Positions 55,287-63,878 of a DNA stretch of 64,000 bases are shown one piece after another. Position numbers and translations under genes: made by a program. Below the pieces are notes generated by a model. That model was given only the letters and a program-made list of their open reading frames with translations, was not told where the DNA came from and did no database searches. How positions within the stretch are numbered: the first letter of the stretch is position 1; every line of letters starts with the position of its first letter. The stretch is taken from positions 62,001 to 126,000 of the forward strand of contig JACPPF010000089.1 of the NCBI GenBank assembly GCA_016191165.1. The letters are read 5' to 3'. This DNA comes from Planctomycetota bacterium (GTDB taxonomy: Bacteria; Planctomycetota; Planctomycetia; Gemmatales; Gemmataceae).

Positions 55287-58256
55287 ATGATGAACGTATC
55301 CGTTCGCCTCGTGTTGCTCGCCACTTCAATTCTTGGCTTGCCGCTCTGCGCGAGGGCCCAGGAAAAAAAGCCCAGCGCCGCCGCCGTGCAGTTCTTTGAG
55401 ACCAAGGTCCGACCCGTGCTGGTTGCGAATTGCTTCGAGTGCCACAGCGGGAAGCGGCATCGCGGCGGGCTGAGTCTGGAAACCCTCTCGGCCCTTCTCG
55501 AAGGCGGCGACACCGGCCCTGCGATTGTGCCGGGGCATCCCGAAAAAAGCTTGCTCGTCAAGGCGATCTTGCAAGAGGGCAAGCTCAAGATGCCGCCCAA
55601 GAACAAGAAACTCAAACGCGACGAGATCGCCGCCCTGACGCAATGGGTGAAGATGGGCGCGCCCTGGCCCGGCAGCGACAAGGGGCCGCGCAAGGGCGAG
55701 TTCGTCATCAGCGCCAAGGATCGCGCGCACTGGGCGTATCAGCCCGTCAAGCGTCCTGCCGTTCCCAGCGTAAAGGACAAGGCCTGGGTCCGCAATCCGA
55801 TCGACGCTTTCATTCTCGCCAAACTCGAAGCGAAGGGCCTGGCCCCTGCCCCGCCTGCCTCGAAACAGGCGCTCGCCCGTCGGCTCTACTTTGACCTCAA
55901 TGGTTTGCCCCCGACGCCCAAGGAAGTTGAGGCTTTCGTCAACGACAAGGCGCCGGACGCTTACGAAAAGCTCGTAGACATACTGCTCGCCTCGCCCCAT
56001 TACGGCGAAAAATGGGCTCGCCACTGGCTCGACCTCGTGCGCTATGCCGAGACGAACAGCTATGAACGGGACAACCCCAAGCCGCACATCTGGCGCTATC
56101 GCGATTTCGTCATCCGCGCCTTCAACGAGGACAAGCCGTTTGATCGATTCCTGAAGGAGCAACTGGCGGGCGATGAATTGTATCCCGGCGACGGCGACGC
56201 CCTGATCGCGACCGGTTTCTACCGCCTGGGCGTCTGGGACGATGAACCGGTCGATCGCAAGCAGGCGCGCTACGACGGTCTCGACGATATCATCGCCACC
56301 ATTGGCCAATCGATGCTCGGCATGACGCTCGATTGCGCCCGCTGCCACAACCATAAGATCGATCCGATCGCCCAGAAGGATTACTACAAGATGGTCGCGT
56401 TCCTGCACGGCATCAGCCACTATCGCGGCGGCGGCGCTGCCGATGTGCGCCCCATCGGCAAAGCCGCACAGACCGCTGCCTACAAGCGAATCCTCAGCGA
56501 GCACGAAACCAAGCGCGCCAAGATCCAGGCCGGCCTGACCGCCATCGAAAACGAGTTCCGCAAACTTCACAAGAACTCGGCGCAGCTCGTCGGCAGCGAT
56601 CTCGACGAATTGACCTATCGCTTCTACCGCAACGCCTGGACCAAACTTCCCGACTTTACCCAGATCAAACACGAGGACGAAGGCAAGCTGCCCAAGAAGC
56701 TCTTCGACATCGGCCCACGCACCCGCAATGAAGCGTTTGGCTTCGTCTACGAAGGTTTTCTGATCGTGCCCACGGACGGAAAATACACCTTCTATCTTGA
56801 CTCCGACGATGGCGCTCGCCTGAGCATCAACGGCAAAGCGATCCTCACCTACGACGGCATCCACGGCATGGGCAAGGTCAAGAAAACCGAAATCACCCTG
56901 AAGAAAGGCCGTCTGCCCATCAAACTAGAGTATTTCCAGAACGTCGCTGGGTACGGGCTTTATGTGGCCTGGGCAGGTCCCGGAATCGAAAAGCGGAATC
57001 TGTCTGTGCCGACGAAAAACCCGGAGTTCGCCGACATCAATGCTCAAATTCATCGCGAAGGCGCCCGCGTGCTCGGAGAGGAGAAATACCAGCAATGGTT
57101 CTCCCTTTTCAAGCAAATGAACTTCCTCCGCAAGGCCCCGCCGATGCCCCAGGTGGCCATGGCCCTTTGTGTCGTCGAGGACGGGCCCAAGGCGCCGGAC
57201 ACCTTCATCTTCAACCGCGGCAATCCGCATGTCCTCGGCGACAAGGTCGTCCCCGGCTATCCAACGGTTTTCAACATCCCCGATCCACCCGAGGCCAAAC
57301 CAATCGGCAACTCGTCGGGCCGCCGCTCCGTCCTGGCCAACTGGATCGCGTCCAAGGAAAACCCGATGACCGCCCGCGTCATGGTCAACCGCATCTGGCA
57401 GCACCACTTTGGCCGCGGCATCGTCCGCACACCCAACGACTTTGGCCTGCAAGGCGCCCGCCCGACCCACCCGGAATTGCTTGACTGGCTGGCGTCCGAA
57501 TTCACCAGCCCCGAGCGCAAGCGAGGGGGTTTCAACGACCCCGCGCTGGCGCATGGGCCTGGCTGGTCGATGAAACGAATGCACCGCCTCATCCTCACCT
57601 CCAGCGCCTACCGCATGGCCTCGCGTCCCACGCCGCAAGCAGCGGATTTGGGTACGAAGCTCGATGTCGCCAACGACCTCTTCTGGCGTTTCGACATGCG
57701 CCGCCTCAGCGCCGAGGAGATTCGCGATTCCATTCTGGCGGTGAGCGGCAATCTCAATCCGAAGATGTTCGGCCCCGGGATCTATCCGCCGATCCCGAAG
57801 GACGTGCTCGCCGGCCAATCGGTCCCGGGCCGCGGCTGGCCGGTCTCACCGCCGGAGGAAGCGGCGCGCCGAAGCGTGTACGTGCACGTGAAGCGTTCGC
57901 TGCTTCTGCCGATCCTGGAAGCGTTCGATCTCGCGGAGCCCGACCGTACGACGCCGGTGCGTTTCACGTCAACCGTGCCGACCCAGGCGTTGCATTTTCT
58001 CAACGGAGATTTCCTGAACGAACAGGCCAAGGTTTTTGCCAATCGCGTGAAGAAGGAGGCAGGCGCTGACGTGTCGGCTCAGGTTCGCCGCGCTTTGTAC
58101 CTGGCCACGTCACGAGTGCCGACCGACGCGGAGATTCGCCGCGGCGTGACGCTGATCGAGACTCTTCAGCGCGAGGACCGCGTCAATGCCGATGCGGCGT
58201 TGCAGGCGTTTTGTTTGGTGGTTTTGAATTTGAATGAGTTTGTGTATTTGGATTGA
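55287..58256 (+). CDS. PSD1/DUF1549/DUF1553 planctomycete cytochrome-type protein with PA14 domain
   Basis: A 989-residue exported protein (signal peptide to ~SRAQ). Residues ~30-125 are the planctomycete cytochrome c domain with the haem motif CFECHS, then DUF1549 (residues ~165-375; CARCHNHKIDPI is a second haem-like motif). Residues ~440-590 contain a PA14 carbohydrate-binding domain (FVYEGFLIVPTDGKYTFYLD, SDDGARLSINGKAIL). The C-terminus is DUF1553. In most planctomycetes this gene pairs with a DUF1501 gene; here the partner is at 59301, separated by a toxin-antitoxin module. Residues ~739-761 (TSPERKRGGFNDPALAHGPG) come from a family E palindrome between the usual EF and GWSMKR. Confidence 0.92.
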   Translation: MMNVSVRLVLLATSILGLPLCARAQEKKPSAAAVQFFETKVRPVLVANCFECHSGKRHRGGLSLETLSALLEGGDTGPAIVPGHPEKSLLVKAILQEGKLKMPPKNKKLKRDEIAALTQWVKMGAPWPGSDKGPRKGEFVISAKDRAHWAYQPVKRPAVPSVKDKAWVRNPIDAFILAKLEAKGLAPAPPASKQALARRLYFDLNGLPPTPKEVEAFVNDKAPDAYEKLVDILLASPHYGEKWARHWLDLVRYAETNSYERDNPKPHIWRYRDFVIRAFNEDKPFDRFLKEQLAGDELYPGDGDALIATGFYRLGVWDDEPVDRKQARYDGLDDIIATIGQSMLGMTLDCARCHNHKIDPIAQKDYYKMVAFLHGISHYRGGGAADVRPIGKAAQTAAYKRILSEHETKRAKIQAGLTAIENEFRKLHKNSAQLVGSDLDELTYRFYRNAWTKLPDFTQIKHEDEGKLPKKLFDIGPRTRNEAFGFVYEGFLIVPTDGKYTFYLDSDDGARLSINGKAILTYDGIHGMGKVKKTEITLKKGRLPIKLEYFQNVAGYGLYVAWAGPGIEKRNLSVPTKNPEFADINAQIHREGARVLGEEKYQQWFSLFKQMNFLRKAPPMPQVAMALCVVEDGPKAPDTFIFNRGNPHVLGDKVVPGYPTVFNIPDPPEAKPIGNSSGRRSVLANWIASKENPMTARVMVNRIWQHHFGRGIVRTPNDFGLQGARPTHPELLDWLASEFTSPERKRGGFNDPALAHGPGWSMKRMHRLILTSSAYRMASRPTPQAADLGTKLDVANDLFWRFDMRRLSAEEIRDSILAVSGNLNPKMFGPGIYPPIPKDVLAGQSVPGRGWPVSPPEEAARRSVYVHVKRSLLLPILEAFDLAEPDRTTPVRFTSTVPTQALHFLNGDFLNEQAKVFANRVKKEAGADVSAQVRRALYLATSRVPTDAEIRRGVTLIETLQREDRVNADAALQAFCLVVLNLNEFVYLD
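57503..57568. repeat. Palindromic element, family E, in frame in the DUF1553 gene
   Basis: CACCAGCCCCGAGCGCAAGC at the left and GGGCCTGGCTGGT at the right, with internal AGCGCAAGCGAGGGG, form an imperfect family E inverted repeat translated in frame. Confidence 0.8.
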
Positions 58257-58315
58257 CAATTTGTTTTGGAGAATCCGCGGTCGTGATACAATGACCACAC
58301 GAGCTGGATGGAGCG

Positions 58316-58696
58316 ATGGAAAAACCTCCAAAAATCGTCCGGTGGAGCGTCTCGTCGCGAAAAGAGCTTCAATCGCTCCCCAAGGACCTTCGCCAGTTGA
58401 TTGGCCATGACCTGTGGGAGGTTCAGTTAGGCAAAACACCTTTGACTGCTAAAGTACTTCACGGATTTGGTGGGGGCGACGTCCTGGAGATTCGGGCAAA
58501 TCTCGGTGGAAGCGCCTTTCGTGCTGTTTATACGGTTCGATTTGGCGACTTTGTTTATGTACTGCACGTATTTCAGAAGAAATCGAAGAAGGGCAGCAAG
58601 ACGCCGCCCAATATCATCGACTTGATTCGCAAAAGGCTCCGAAAGGCGGAGGAAGACTATGAAAGTCGGAAAGAAAAAACGGACCACACCGATTGA
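58316..58696 (+). CDS. HigB/RelE-type toxin (phage Gp49-like)
   Basis: A 126-residue toxin starting MEKPPKIVRWSVSSRKELQS. Its features are LPKDLRQLIGHDLWEVQLGK, AKVLHGFGGGDVLEIRANLG and the C-terminal FVYVLHVFQKKSKKGSKTPP, typical of the HigB/Gp49-like (PF05973) mRNA interferase family. It overlaps the antitoxin gene by 38 bases. GGAG is only 2 bases before the ATG, which is tighter than usual. A TACAAT box near 58287 is a possible -10 element, but no well-spaced -35 was found. Confidence 0.87.
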   Translation: MEKPPKIVRWSVSSRKELQSLPKDLRQLIGHDLWEVQLGKTPLTAKVLHGFGGGDVLEIRANLGGSAFRAVYTVRFGDFVYVLHVFQKKSKKGSKTPPNIIDLIRKRLRKAEEDYESRKEKTDHTD

Positions 58697-59291
58697 GTTT
58701 GAGGAATCTTGCGGGAACGTCTTTGCGGACCTCGGGTTGGAGAACCCAGAGGAGCTTCTCGCAAAGTCCATGCTCATCACCCGTATTCGCAGCGCTATGG
58801 AGAAACGGAATCTGACAGAGCCAGCGGCGGCCAAACGGCTTGACGTTGCACGATCCGCCTTGGCCGCTGTGCTGCGAGGCGATTTGGACCGTTTTTCGTT
58901 ACTCAAACTCGCCACATTTTGCCAAACATTGGAGCTTGACGAGAATGGTCGGGAAGAGGCAAGCAACATGAAGAAGGCTCCCCTGTCAGATGGCTCCGGG
59001 AATTGGTTTGACCTCCGCTCCGCAAAAAAATGGCACGAGTACGTCTCGCTCGAGGAAATGCAGGCCCGTGGCTTCACCGTTGACCGCGGCGAATACGAGT
59101 ACACGTACGGCGAGATCCTTTACTACACGCAAAAGGGGAGTTTCGTGCTTTCCAGGTGGCACGCCAACCGGGATACACTGTATCTGCCGATAGATCAGGA
59201 AAACGCCGTTCGGTGGTTGATCGCGAACGGCTATCAAAAGGACGTGCAGCAGCTCGAATTTCAATCCGAAGAAAAAAAACTCGAGATATAG
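58659..59291 (+). CDS. HigA-type antitoxin with C-terminal extension domain
   Basis: A 210-residue protein starting MKVGKKKRTTPIEFEESCGN with GGAGG 7 bases upstream. The first ~100 residues are a HTH_37/NadS-type antitoxin (LLAKSMLITRIRSAMEKRNL, EPAAAKRLDVARSALAAVLR). Residues ~104-210 (MKKAPLSDGSGNWFDLRSAK onward) form an additional alpha/beta domain, with EYEYTYGEILYYTQKGSFVL and RDTLYLPIDQENAVRWLIAN, that antitoxins of this family do not have. An internal ATG at 58968 with GAAGAGG upstream could also give a separate product. The module lies between PSD1/DUF1553 and DUF1501. Confidence 0.8.
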   Translation: MKVGKKKRTTPIEFEESCGNVFADLGLENPEELLAKSMLITRIRSAMEKRNLTEPAAAKRLDVARSALAAVLRGDLDRFSLLKLATFCQTLELDENGREEASNMKKAPLSDGSGNWFDLRSAKKWHEYVSLEEMQARGFTVDRGEYEYTYGEILYYTQKGSFVLSRWHANRDTLYLPIDQENAVRWLIANGYQKDVQQLEFQSEEKKLEI

Positions 59292-59300
59292 GAAATTGGC

Positions 59301-60743
59301 ATGCCGAAAAACTTCTGCCGCCGCACCCGCCGCGAATTCCTCTGGCAAACCGGCGCCGGCTTCACCGGGCTCGCCCTCACCGGCCTCCTGTCGCAGGACG
59401 GGTTCTTCGCGCAGGAGCCGGCGCGGAATCCCGGCAGGCCGCTTGCCGAACGCGCGCCGCATTTCCCCGCGCGCGCCAAGAGCGTGATCTTCCTCTTCAT
59501 GTACGGCGGGCCGAGCCAGGTCGATACGTTTGACTACAAGCCGTCGATGTACGCCCTCGATGGGCAAACCGTCAACGTGCGCACCTTTGGCCGCGGCGGG
59601 CATCGTAATCAAGGGCGTGTCGTCGGGCCAAAGTGGCGTTTCAAGCAATACGGCCAGTGCGGCAAGTACATCAGCGATCTCTTCCCGCATCTGGGCACCT
59701 GCGCCGATGACATCGCATTCCTTCATTCCATGATCGCCGATTCGCCAATCCACGGCAGCGCCATGCTGCAAATGAACACGGGCAAAATCCTCTCCGGCAG
59801 CCCGTGCCTCGGCTCGTGGGTCAACTATGGCCTGGGCACCGTCAATCAGAACCTGCCCGGTTTCTGCGTCATGCTCGATCCAACCGGCGGGCCGATCTCC
59901 GGCGCCAAGAACTGGACGAGCGGGTACATGCCCGCATCGTATCAAGGCACGATCCTGCGCTCCGCCGGCCAGCCGATTCTCGATCTGAATCGGCCGCAAG
60001 GCGTCACCGGTCCCATGCAGCGCCGCATGTTGGACACGCTCAACGCCTACAATCGCGAGCATGAAACGCCGCGCGCCCTCAACAGCAACCTGTCCGCCCG
60101 CATCGCGTCGTATGAACTCGCCTACCGGATGCAGTCGAGCGCCGAGGAGGCGGTTGATATCAATCGTGAAACCGTGGAGACCCAGCGGCTCTACGGCTAC
60201 GACAACCCGGAAACCCAGGACTTCGCCCGCAAGTGCATGTTGGCGCGCCGACTGGTCGAGCGCGGCGTGCGCTTCATTCAGGTTTACTCCGGCGGCAATC
60301 ACAACGACGCCAACTGGGATGCGCACGGCGATATGGTGCTCAACCACACGCGCCACGCCGGCCGCACCGACAAGCCGATCGCCGGCCTGATCAAAGACCT
60401 GAAACGCCGCGGCCTGCTCGACGAAACGCTGATCGTCTGGGGCGGTGAGTTCGGCCGACAGCCCACCGCCGAATACGCCCGGGGCACCGGTCGCGATCAC
60501 AACGCCTACGGCTTCACGATGTGGCTGGCAGGCGGCGGCGTCAAAGGCGGCATCAGTGTCGGCGCCACCGATGACCTCGGCGCCCAGGCCGTCGAGCATC
60601 CCTATCACGTCAAAAACCTGCACGCCACCATCCTGACCCTGATGGGCCTTGATCCCGATCGGCTCTCCTACTTTTATGGCGGCCTCGATCAAAAGCTCGT
60701 CGGCGTGGAAGGCGCGGAGGTGATTCAGCAGGTGATCGCGTGA
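59301..60743 (+). CDS. DUF1501 family protein (partner of PSD1/DUF1553)
   Basis: A 480-residue DUF1501 protein starting MPKNFCRRTRREFLWQTGAG, a twin-arginine leader. Family features include SVIFLFMYGGPSQVDTFDYK, SPIHGSAMLQMNTG, TLIVWGGEFGRQPTAEYARG and GRDHNAYGFTMWLAGGGVKG. The protein is exported and belongs with the DUF1549/DUF1553 gene upstream; the two are usually adjacent. The reaction is unknown, although an alkaline phosphatase/sulfatase-like fold is expected. Confidence 0.92.
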   Translation: MPKNFCRRTRREFLWQTGAGFTGLALTGLLSQDGFFAQEPARNPGRPLAERAPHFPARAKSVIFLFMYGGPSQVDTFDYKPSMYALDGQTVNVRTFGRGGHRNQGRVVGPKWRFKQYGQCGKYISDLFPHLGTCADDIAFLHSMIADSPIHGSAMLQMNTGKILSGSPCLGSWVNYGLGTVNQNLPGFCVMLDPTGGPISGAKNWTSGYMPASYQGTILRSAGQPILDLNRPQGVTGPMQRRMLDTLNAYNREHETPRALNSNLSARIASYELAYRMQSSAEEAVDINRETVETQRLYGYDNPETQDFARKCMLARRLVERGVRFIQVYSGGNHNDANWDAHGDMVLNHTRHAGRTDKPIAGLIKDLKRRGLLDETLIVWGGEFGRQPTAEYARGTGRDHNAYGFTMWLAGGGVKGGISVGATDDLGAQAVEHPYHVKNLHATILTLMGLDPDRLSYFYGGLDQKLVGVEGAEVIQQVIA

Positions 60744-60936
60744 TTCTCTTTGAAGCCGCCGGACGCTCATGGCGAATCGCGGGGTTCGGGTTTACCGCCT
60801 GAACCGCTTCGCGCCAGGGCGCGCTTTCGAAGCGCGTCGGTCACGAAACTCGCGCTGGCCAAATCTTTTTGCTTCCGCCCGATCGATGGGCAAAGTCCAT
60901 CCCTCATCGCACCTTATTTCCAACCATCCCGACTTG

Positions 60937-61005
60937 ACCAGCCCCCAGCGCAAGCTGGGGGTTTTGGGAGGCTGCCCAAACCCCACGCTTGCACGTGGGG
61001 CTGGT
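60937..61005. repeat. Palindromic element, family E
   Basis: ACCAGCCCCCAGCGCAAGCT..(spacer GTTTTGGGAGGCTGCCCAAA)..CACGCTTGCACGTGGGGCTG. The whole copy is nearly identical to that at 17345, including the spacer hairpin GTTTTGGGAGGC. It occupies a 401-base gap (60744-61144) that otherwise holds only the promoter at 61069. Confidence 0.9.
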
Positions 61006-61068
61006 ATCGCCTCGTTTGACTAAATAAGATTGTTTTTTAACATTTTTTGAAAAGTTAACCGCAAATAG

Positions 61069-61098
61069 TTGACATTTTATAGTGTACACTTGTACAAT
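61069..61098 (+). promoter_or_regulatory. Sigma70-type promoter with overlapping palindrome
   Basis: TTGACA (61069-61074) and TACAAT (61093-61098) are separated by 18 bases, close to consensus. AGTGTACACT (61081-61090), a perfect 10-bp palindrome, lies between them, and TGTACA is repeated over the -10 box, so a repressor could bind here. The region is AT-rich, in contrast to the rest of the window. It precedes the 61145 gene. Confidence 0.65.
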
Positions 61099-61144
61099 AT
61101 GATAGAAGCAAGGCAACCCATCCTTACACACTGCGGAGGCGGTC

Positions 61145-61540
61145 ATGGAAAAATGGCAACGCGTCTGGCGATTCGGCATTCGTCCGTTTCTCTCCGACCA
61201 GGCCCTGATCGTTCTGGTGAGGGCGCTCGAAACCAACGACCTGCGCCTCATGCAGGGGCGTATCTGCTCTCCGCCGCCGCTGGACGAACTCGCCGATTGT
61301 GCCGTCCTTGGTTGTTGCTCCATCGGCTTCGCCGGCTGGCAGGGCGAAGGCCTGACGACGGTCGGCGAGGTCGAACGGTTTTTCCATCGCATCTGCGACC
61401 ACGCGGACACCGCCCTGGGCGAACCGGCGGCGTGCCGACATTTTCTCAACTGGTATGACGAAACCCCGCGCTCGATCATGCGCCGCCGGCTGCTGGCCGA
61501 GGTGCGGCTGGCGTTGTCGCAGGCGCCGCTGGCCGCGTGA
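61145..61540 (+). CDS. Conserved planctomycete protein of unknown function
   Basis: A 131-residue soluble protein starting MEKWQRVWRFGIRPFLSDQA. The opening, a helical LIVLVRALETNDLRLMQGRI, ICSPPPLDELADCAVLGCCS and the C-terminal ACRHFLNWYDETPRSIMRRR are recognisable as a recurrent Gemmataceae protein that is paired with the next gene. The family function is unknown. A near-consensus promoter stands 47 bases upstream. The start is the only well-placed ATG. Confidence 0.78.
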   Translation: MEKWQRVWRFGIRPFLSDQALIVLVRALETNDLRLMQGRICSPPPLDELADCAVLGCCSIGFAGWQGEGLTTVGEVERFFHRICDHADTALGEPAACRHFLNWYDETPRSIMRRRLLAEVRLALSQAPLAA

Positions 61541-61602
61541 AGAACCCGGTGCATGACGCCTGATTCCCCGTTCCTGATCCCGGACTCCTGGAGAACCAGC
61601 CC

Positions 61603-61899
61603 ATGGTCTGCCGTCATTGCCGCAAGGCCAACATCTCTCGCCCGCGCCGCCTTTGCTGGTGCTGCTACTACGCGCCTGGCGTGCGGGACTTGTATCCTTC
61701 GACGAGCAAGTACGCCCGGCGCGGCGAGGGCAATTTCAACGGCAACGCGCCACCGCCGGCCTTTCCAACCGGCGCCCTGCCTGGGTCGCCGGAAAAAATA
61801 GCGGTGCTGGCGGAACGTGCTCGGTTCAAGCAAAGCCTGTGGCATCCGGACGACGCGACGCTCGCGGGACCCAATCTCGTGCTGGCGCAGGCGGGCTGA
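61603..61899 (+). CDS. Small zinc-ribbon-like protein, partner of the preceding gene
   Basis: A 98-residue protein starting MVCRHCRKANISRPRRLCWC. Two CxxC pairs (CRHC, CWCC) suggest a zinc ribbon in the first 25 residues. The conserved YAPGVRDLYPSTSKYARRGE and LPGSPEKIAVLAERARFKQS follow. It is 62 bases after the preceding gene on the same strand; the pair probably forms one transcript. Nucleic acid binding is plausible but unproven. Confidence 0.72.
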   Translation: MVCRHCRKANISRPRRLCWCCYYAPGVRDLYPSTSKYARRGEGNFNGNAPPPAFPTGALPGSPEKIAVLAERARFKQSLWHPDDATLAGPNLVLAQAG

Positions 61900-61923
61900 A
61901 GCTCCGACCCATGCCCCTCCGTC

Positions 61924-61990
61924 CTACCAGCCCCCGGCGCAAGCCGGAGGGCAGGCGGCCTCTCCCCCGGCTTGCGCCGGGGGCTGGTAG
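61924..61990. repeat. Palindromic element, family E (perfect 24-bp arms)
   Basis: CTACCAGCCCCCGGCGCAAG starts the left arm (61924-61947); the right arm (61967-61990) is its exact 24-bp complement, with GAGGGCAGGCGGCCTCTCC between. It separates the convergent zinc-ribbon and kinase genes. Confidence 0.92.
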
Positions 61991-62004
61991 TTTGCATTCG
62001 CAAC

Positions 62005-63537
62005 TCAAAACCACGAGATGACCAGCATGACCAGCGTATAGATACCCCAAACGATAAGCATGGCGACCATTCCCATGCCGAGCATGAGGAAATCGCGCAT
62101 CGAGGCGGGACGCCAGCCCCGCCCCGCGGCTGGCACGGACAGGTCCACCAGCTCAACGTCGAAGGCATCAGCGGGAAGGGCGGCCGGCGGTATCGCGCTG
62201 GCGGCCGGGATAGGCGCGGGCCCGTCGGCGGGAATCGCGGCCGGCACGTCGGCGCCGGGCACCTTGACGCCCGTGCGCCGCTTGCGTTTGCGCGTCGATT
62301 CGGGAGGTTTCGCGGCTGCCGGGATGTTCGGACTGGACGCCGGCTTGCCGCGCGGCATCACCGGCGGGACTTGCGCGGGAGCGGCGGGCTCGCTCAGCTC
62401 CAAAGACGTCAGAAACTTCTTCAGCTGCGGCGACTCCTCCACGGGCCGGGCCGGCTCATTGGCGACCATCAAAAACGCCTCCAGCGCCTGGGCCGCCCGC
62501 GCCGGCGTCGGGTAACGCTGGGTCGGCTGCTTCGCCATCATCCAGTCCACAATCTGCGCCAGGCCCTCCGGCAATGACGAATTGAATTGCTTTATCGGCT
62601 TCGGCGTCTCGGTCGCATGCCGGATCATCTGGTTGAGAATGTTCTTGTCCGGGAACGGCGGCTGCCCGGTTAATAGGTGATATAGCGTACACCCGAGGCT
62701 GTAGATGTCCGCGCGGATGTCGATGTTGCGCGGGTCGCGCGCCTGTTCCGGCGCCAGGTAATCGGGCGTGCCGAGCAGGACGCCCTCGGCGGTCAATTCC
62801 ATGCGTTCGGCCCCATCGGTCGGGCTGTTCTCGTCAAAGAACTCGCGGGCCAGGCCGATGTCAAGAATCTTGACCTGCGACTTGAGCGTCGTCTCGCCGC
62901 TGCCGCGCGTGGAAGCGGGCAGCAACATCAGATTCGCCGGCTTGAGGTCGCGATGCACCATCCCCTGTTCGTGGATGTATTGCAAGCCGAGGAGCGCCTG
63001 GTGAACGAGCCGAACCGCCTCGCCGGGCGGCAGACGTTTGCGCCGCTGCAGCACCTCATCCAGGGGCTCCCCCTCCAGGTATTCCATCACCAGAAAATGC
63101 ACCCCCTTGGTTTCGCCAACCTGAAAGGAACGCACCACGTGCGGATGCTTCAACTTGACCGCAAGCCGCGCCTCACGCTGGAATCGCGCCAGCGTCTGTC
63201 CATTCTTGGCGCGCGAGGGCGGCAGCACCTTGATCGCCACCACCTGGCCGGACGGGTGCACCGCCTTGTACACTCCTGCCATGCGCCCCCGGCCAACTCG
63301 CTCCAGAATCTTGTAGACCCCCAGAAAAAAATCATCGACATGCCCGCGCGCCAGTAAACTCGCCTGGTACTCCGTCGCGTAGTTCTTCGCGACCAGCCAT
63401 TTGAGAAACATCGGCGTCTGGGCAGCATTCTCCTTCGCTTCGCCCTGCCAGCGCTGACGCATTGCCTGCATCTCGGCCGGCGTCATCAGCTTGCTGCGAA
63501 TGAGAAAGCCGCACAGGTTTTCGATTTTGAATTCCAC
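62005..63537 (-). CDS. Ser/Thr protein kinase with C-terminal membrane anchor
   Basis: A 510-residue Hanks-type kinase with a proposed GTG start (VEFKIENLCGFLI) at 63537, preceded by GAAGG; frames upstream go through a palindromic repeat. The kinase domain (~60-340) has VAIKVLPP, HRDLKPANLM, DIG in place of DFG (ILDIGLAREF, also seen in active planctomycete kinases) and APEQA. A Pro/Ala-rich linker leads to a C-terminal hydrophobic segment (DFLMLGMGMVAMLIVWGIYT) that anchors it in the membrane. The kinase is cytoplasmic; the target is unknown. Confidence 0.87.
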   Translation of the reverse strand: MEFKIENLCGFLIRSKLMTPAEMQAMRQRWQGEAKENAAQTPMFLKWLVAKNYATEYQASLLARGHVDDFFLGVYKILERVGRGRMAGVYKAVHPSGQVVAIKVLPPSRAKNGQTLARFQREARLAVKLKHPHVVRSFQVGETKGVHFLVMEYLEGEPLDEVLQRRKRLPPGEAVRLVHQALLGLQYIHEQGMVHRDLKPANLMLLPASTRGSGETTLKSQVKILDIGLAREFFDENSPTDGAERMELTAEGVLLGTPDYLAPEQARDPRNIDIRADIYSLGCTLYHLLTGQPPFPDKNILNQMIRHATETPKPIKQFNSSLPEGLAQIVDWMMAKQPTQRYPTPARAAQALEAFLMVANEPARPVEESPQLKKFLTSLELSEPAAPAQVPPVMPRGKPASSPNIPAAAKPPESTRKRKRRTGVKVPGADVPAAIPADGPAPIPAASAIPPAALPADAFDVELVDLSVPAAGRGWRPASMRDFLMLGMGMVAMLIVWGIYTLVMLVISWF

Positions 63538-63700
63538 AAGGGCACCTTCAGACCGCGATGAAATCGACAATCCCTTATTTTGCGACGTTGTTTGCGGGAC
63601 GGCAATCGCCAAACCGTTTGCATCCTCGCTTTGGAAGCAGGATAATGAAAGAAGGTTCCCGAAAGGTAAAATCGCCCCATCGCGAGGCGACATCTCGCCC

Positions 63701-63818
63701 TCGTTCCCAAACTCTGTTTGGGAACGCACGTTGGGAAACTCCGTTTCGACGATGCGGCGTTTCTCGCGCCTAACCGAGTTTCGCCCTCGTGGGTTCCCAA
63801 ACGGAGTTTGGGAACACG
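63701..63818. repeat. Palindromic element, family H
   Basis: Hairpins GTTCCCAAACTCTGTTTGGG (63703-63722) and GTTCCCAAACGGAGTTTGGG (63793-63812) bracket GGGAAACTCCGTTTC. The layout copies the element at 21861-21994. The whole 341-base gap (63538-63878) holds this element plus a promoter region for the gene at 63879. Confidence 0.88.
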
Positions 63819-63878
63819 AAGGTAATTGTCGCGCTATTTGCGCACCTGTCTGTAGATGGCACGTTCGGAGATCACACC

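Noticed and set aside
58253-58292. Promoter for the HigBA-type module (TTGACA...TACAAT)
   Set aside because: The two boxes are 28 bases apart, too far for a sigma70 promoter; the TTGACA overlaps the previous stop codon by chance. The TACAAT may still be a -10 box with a weaker -35.
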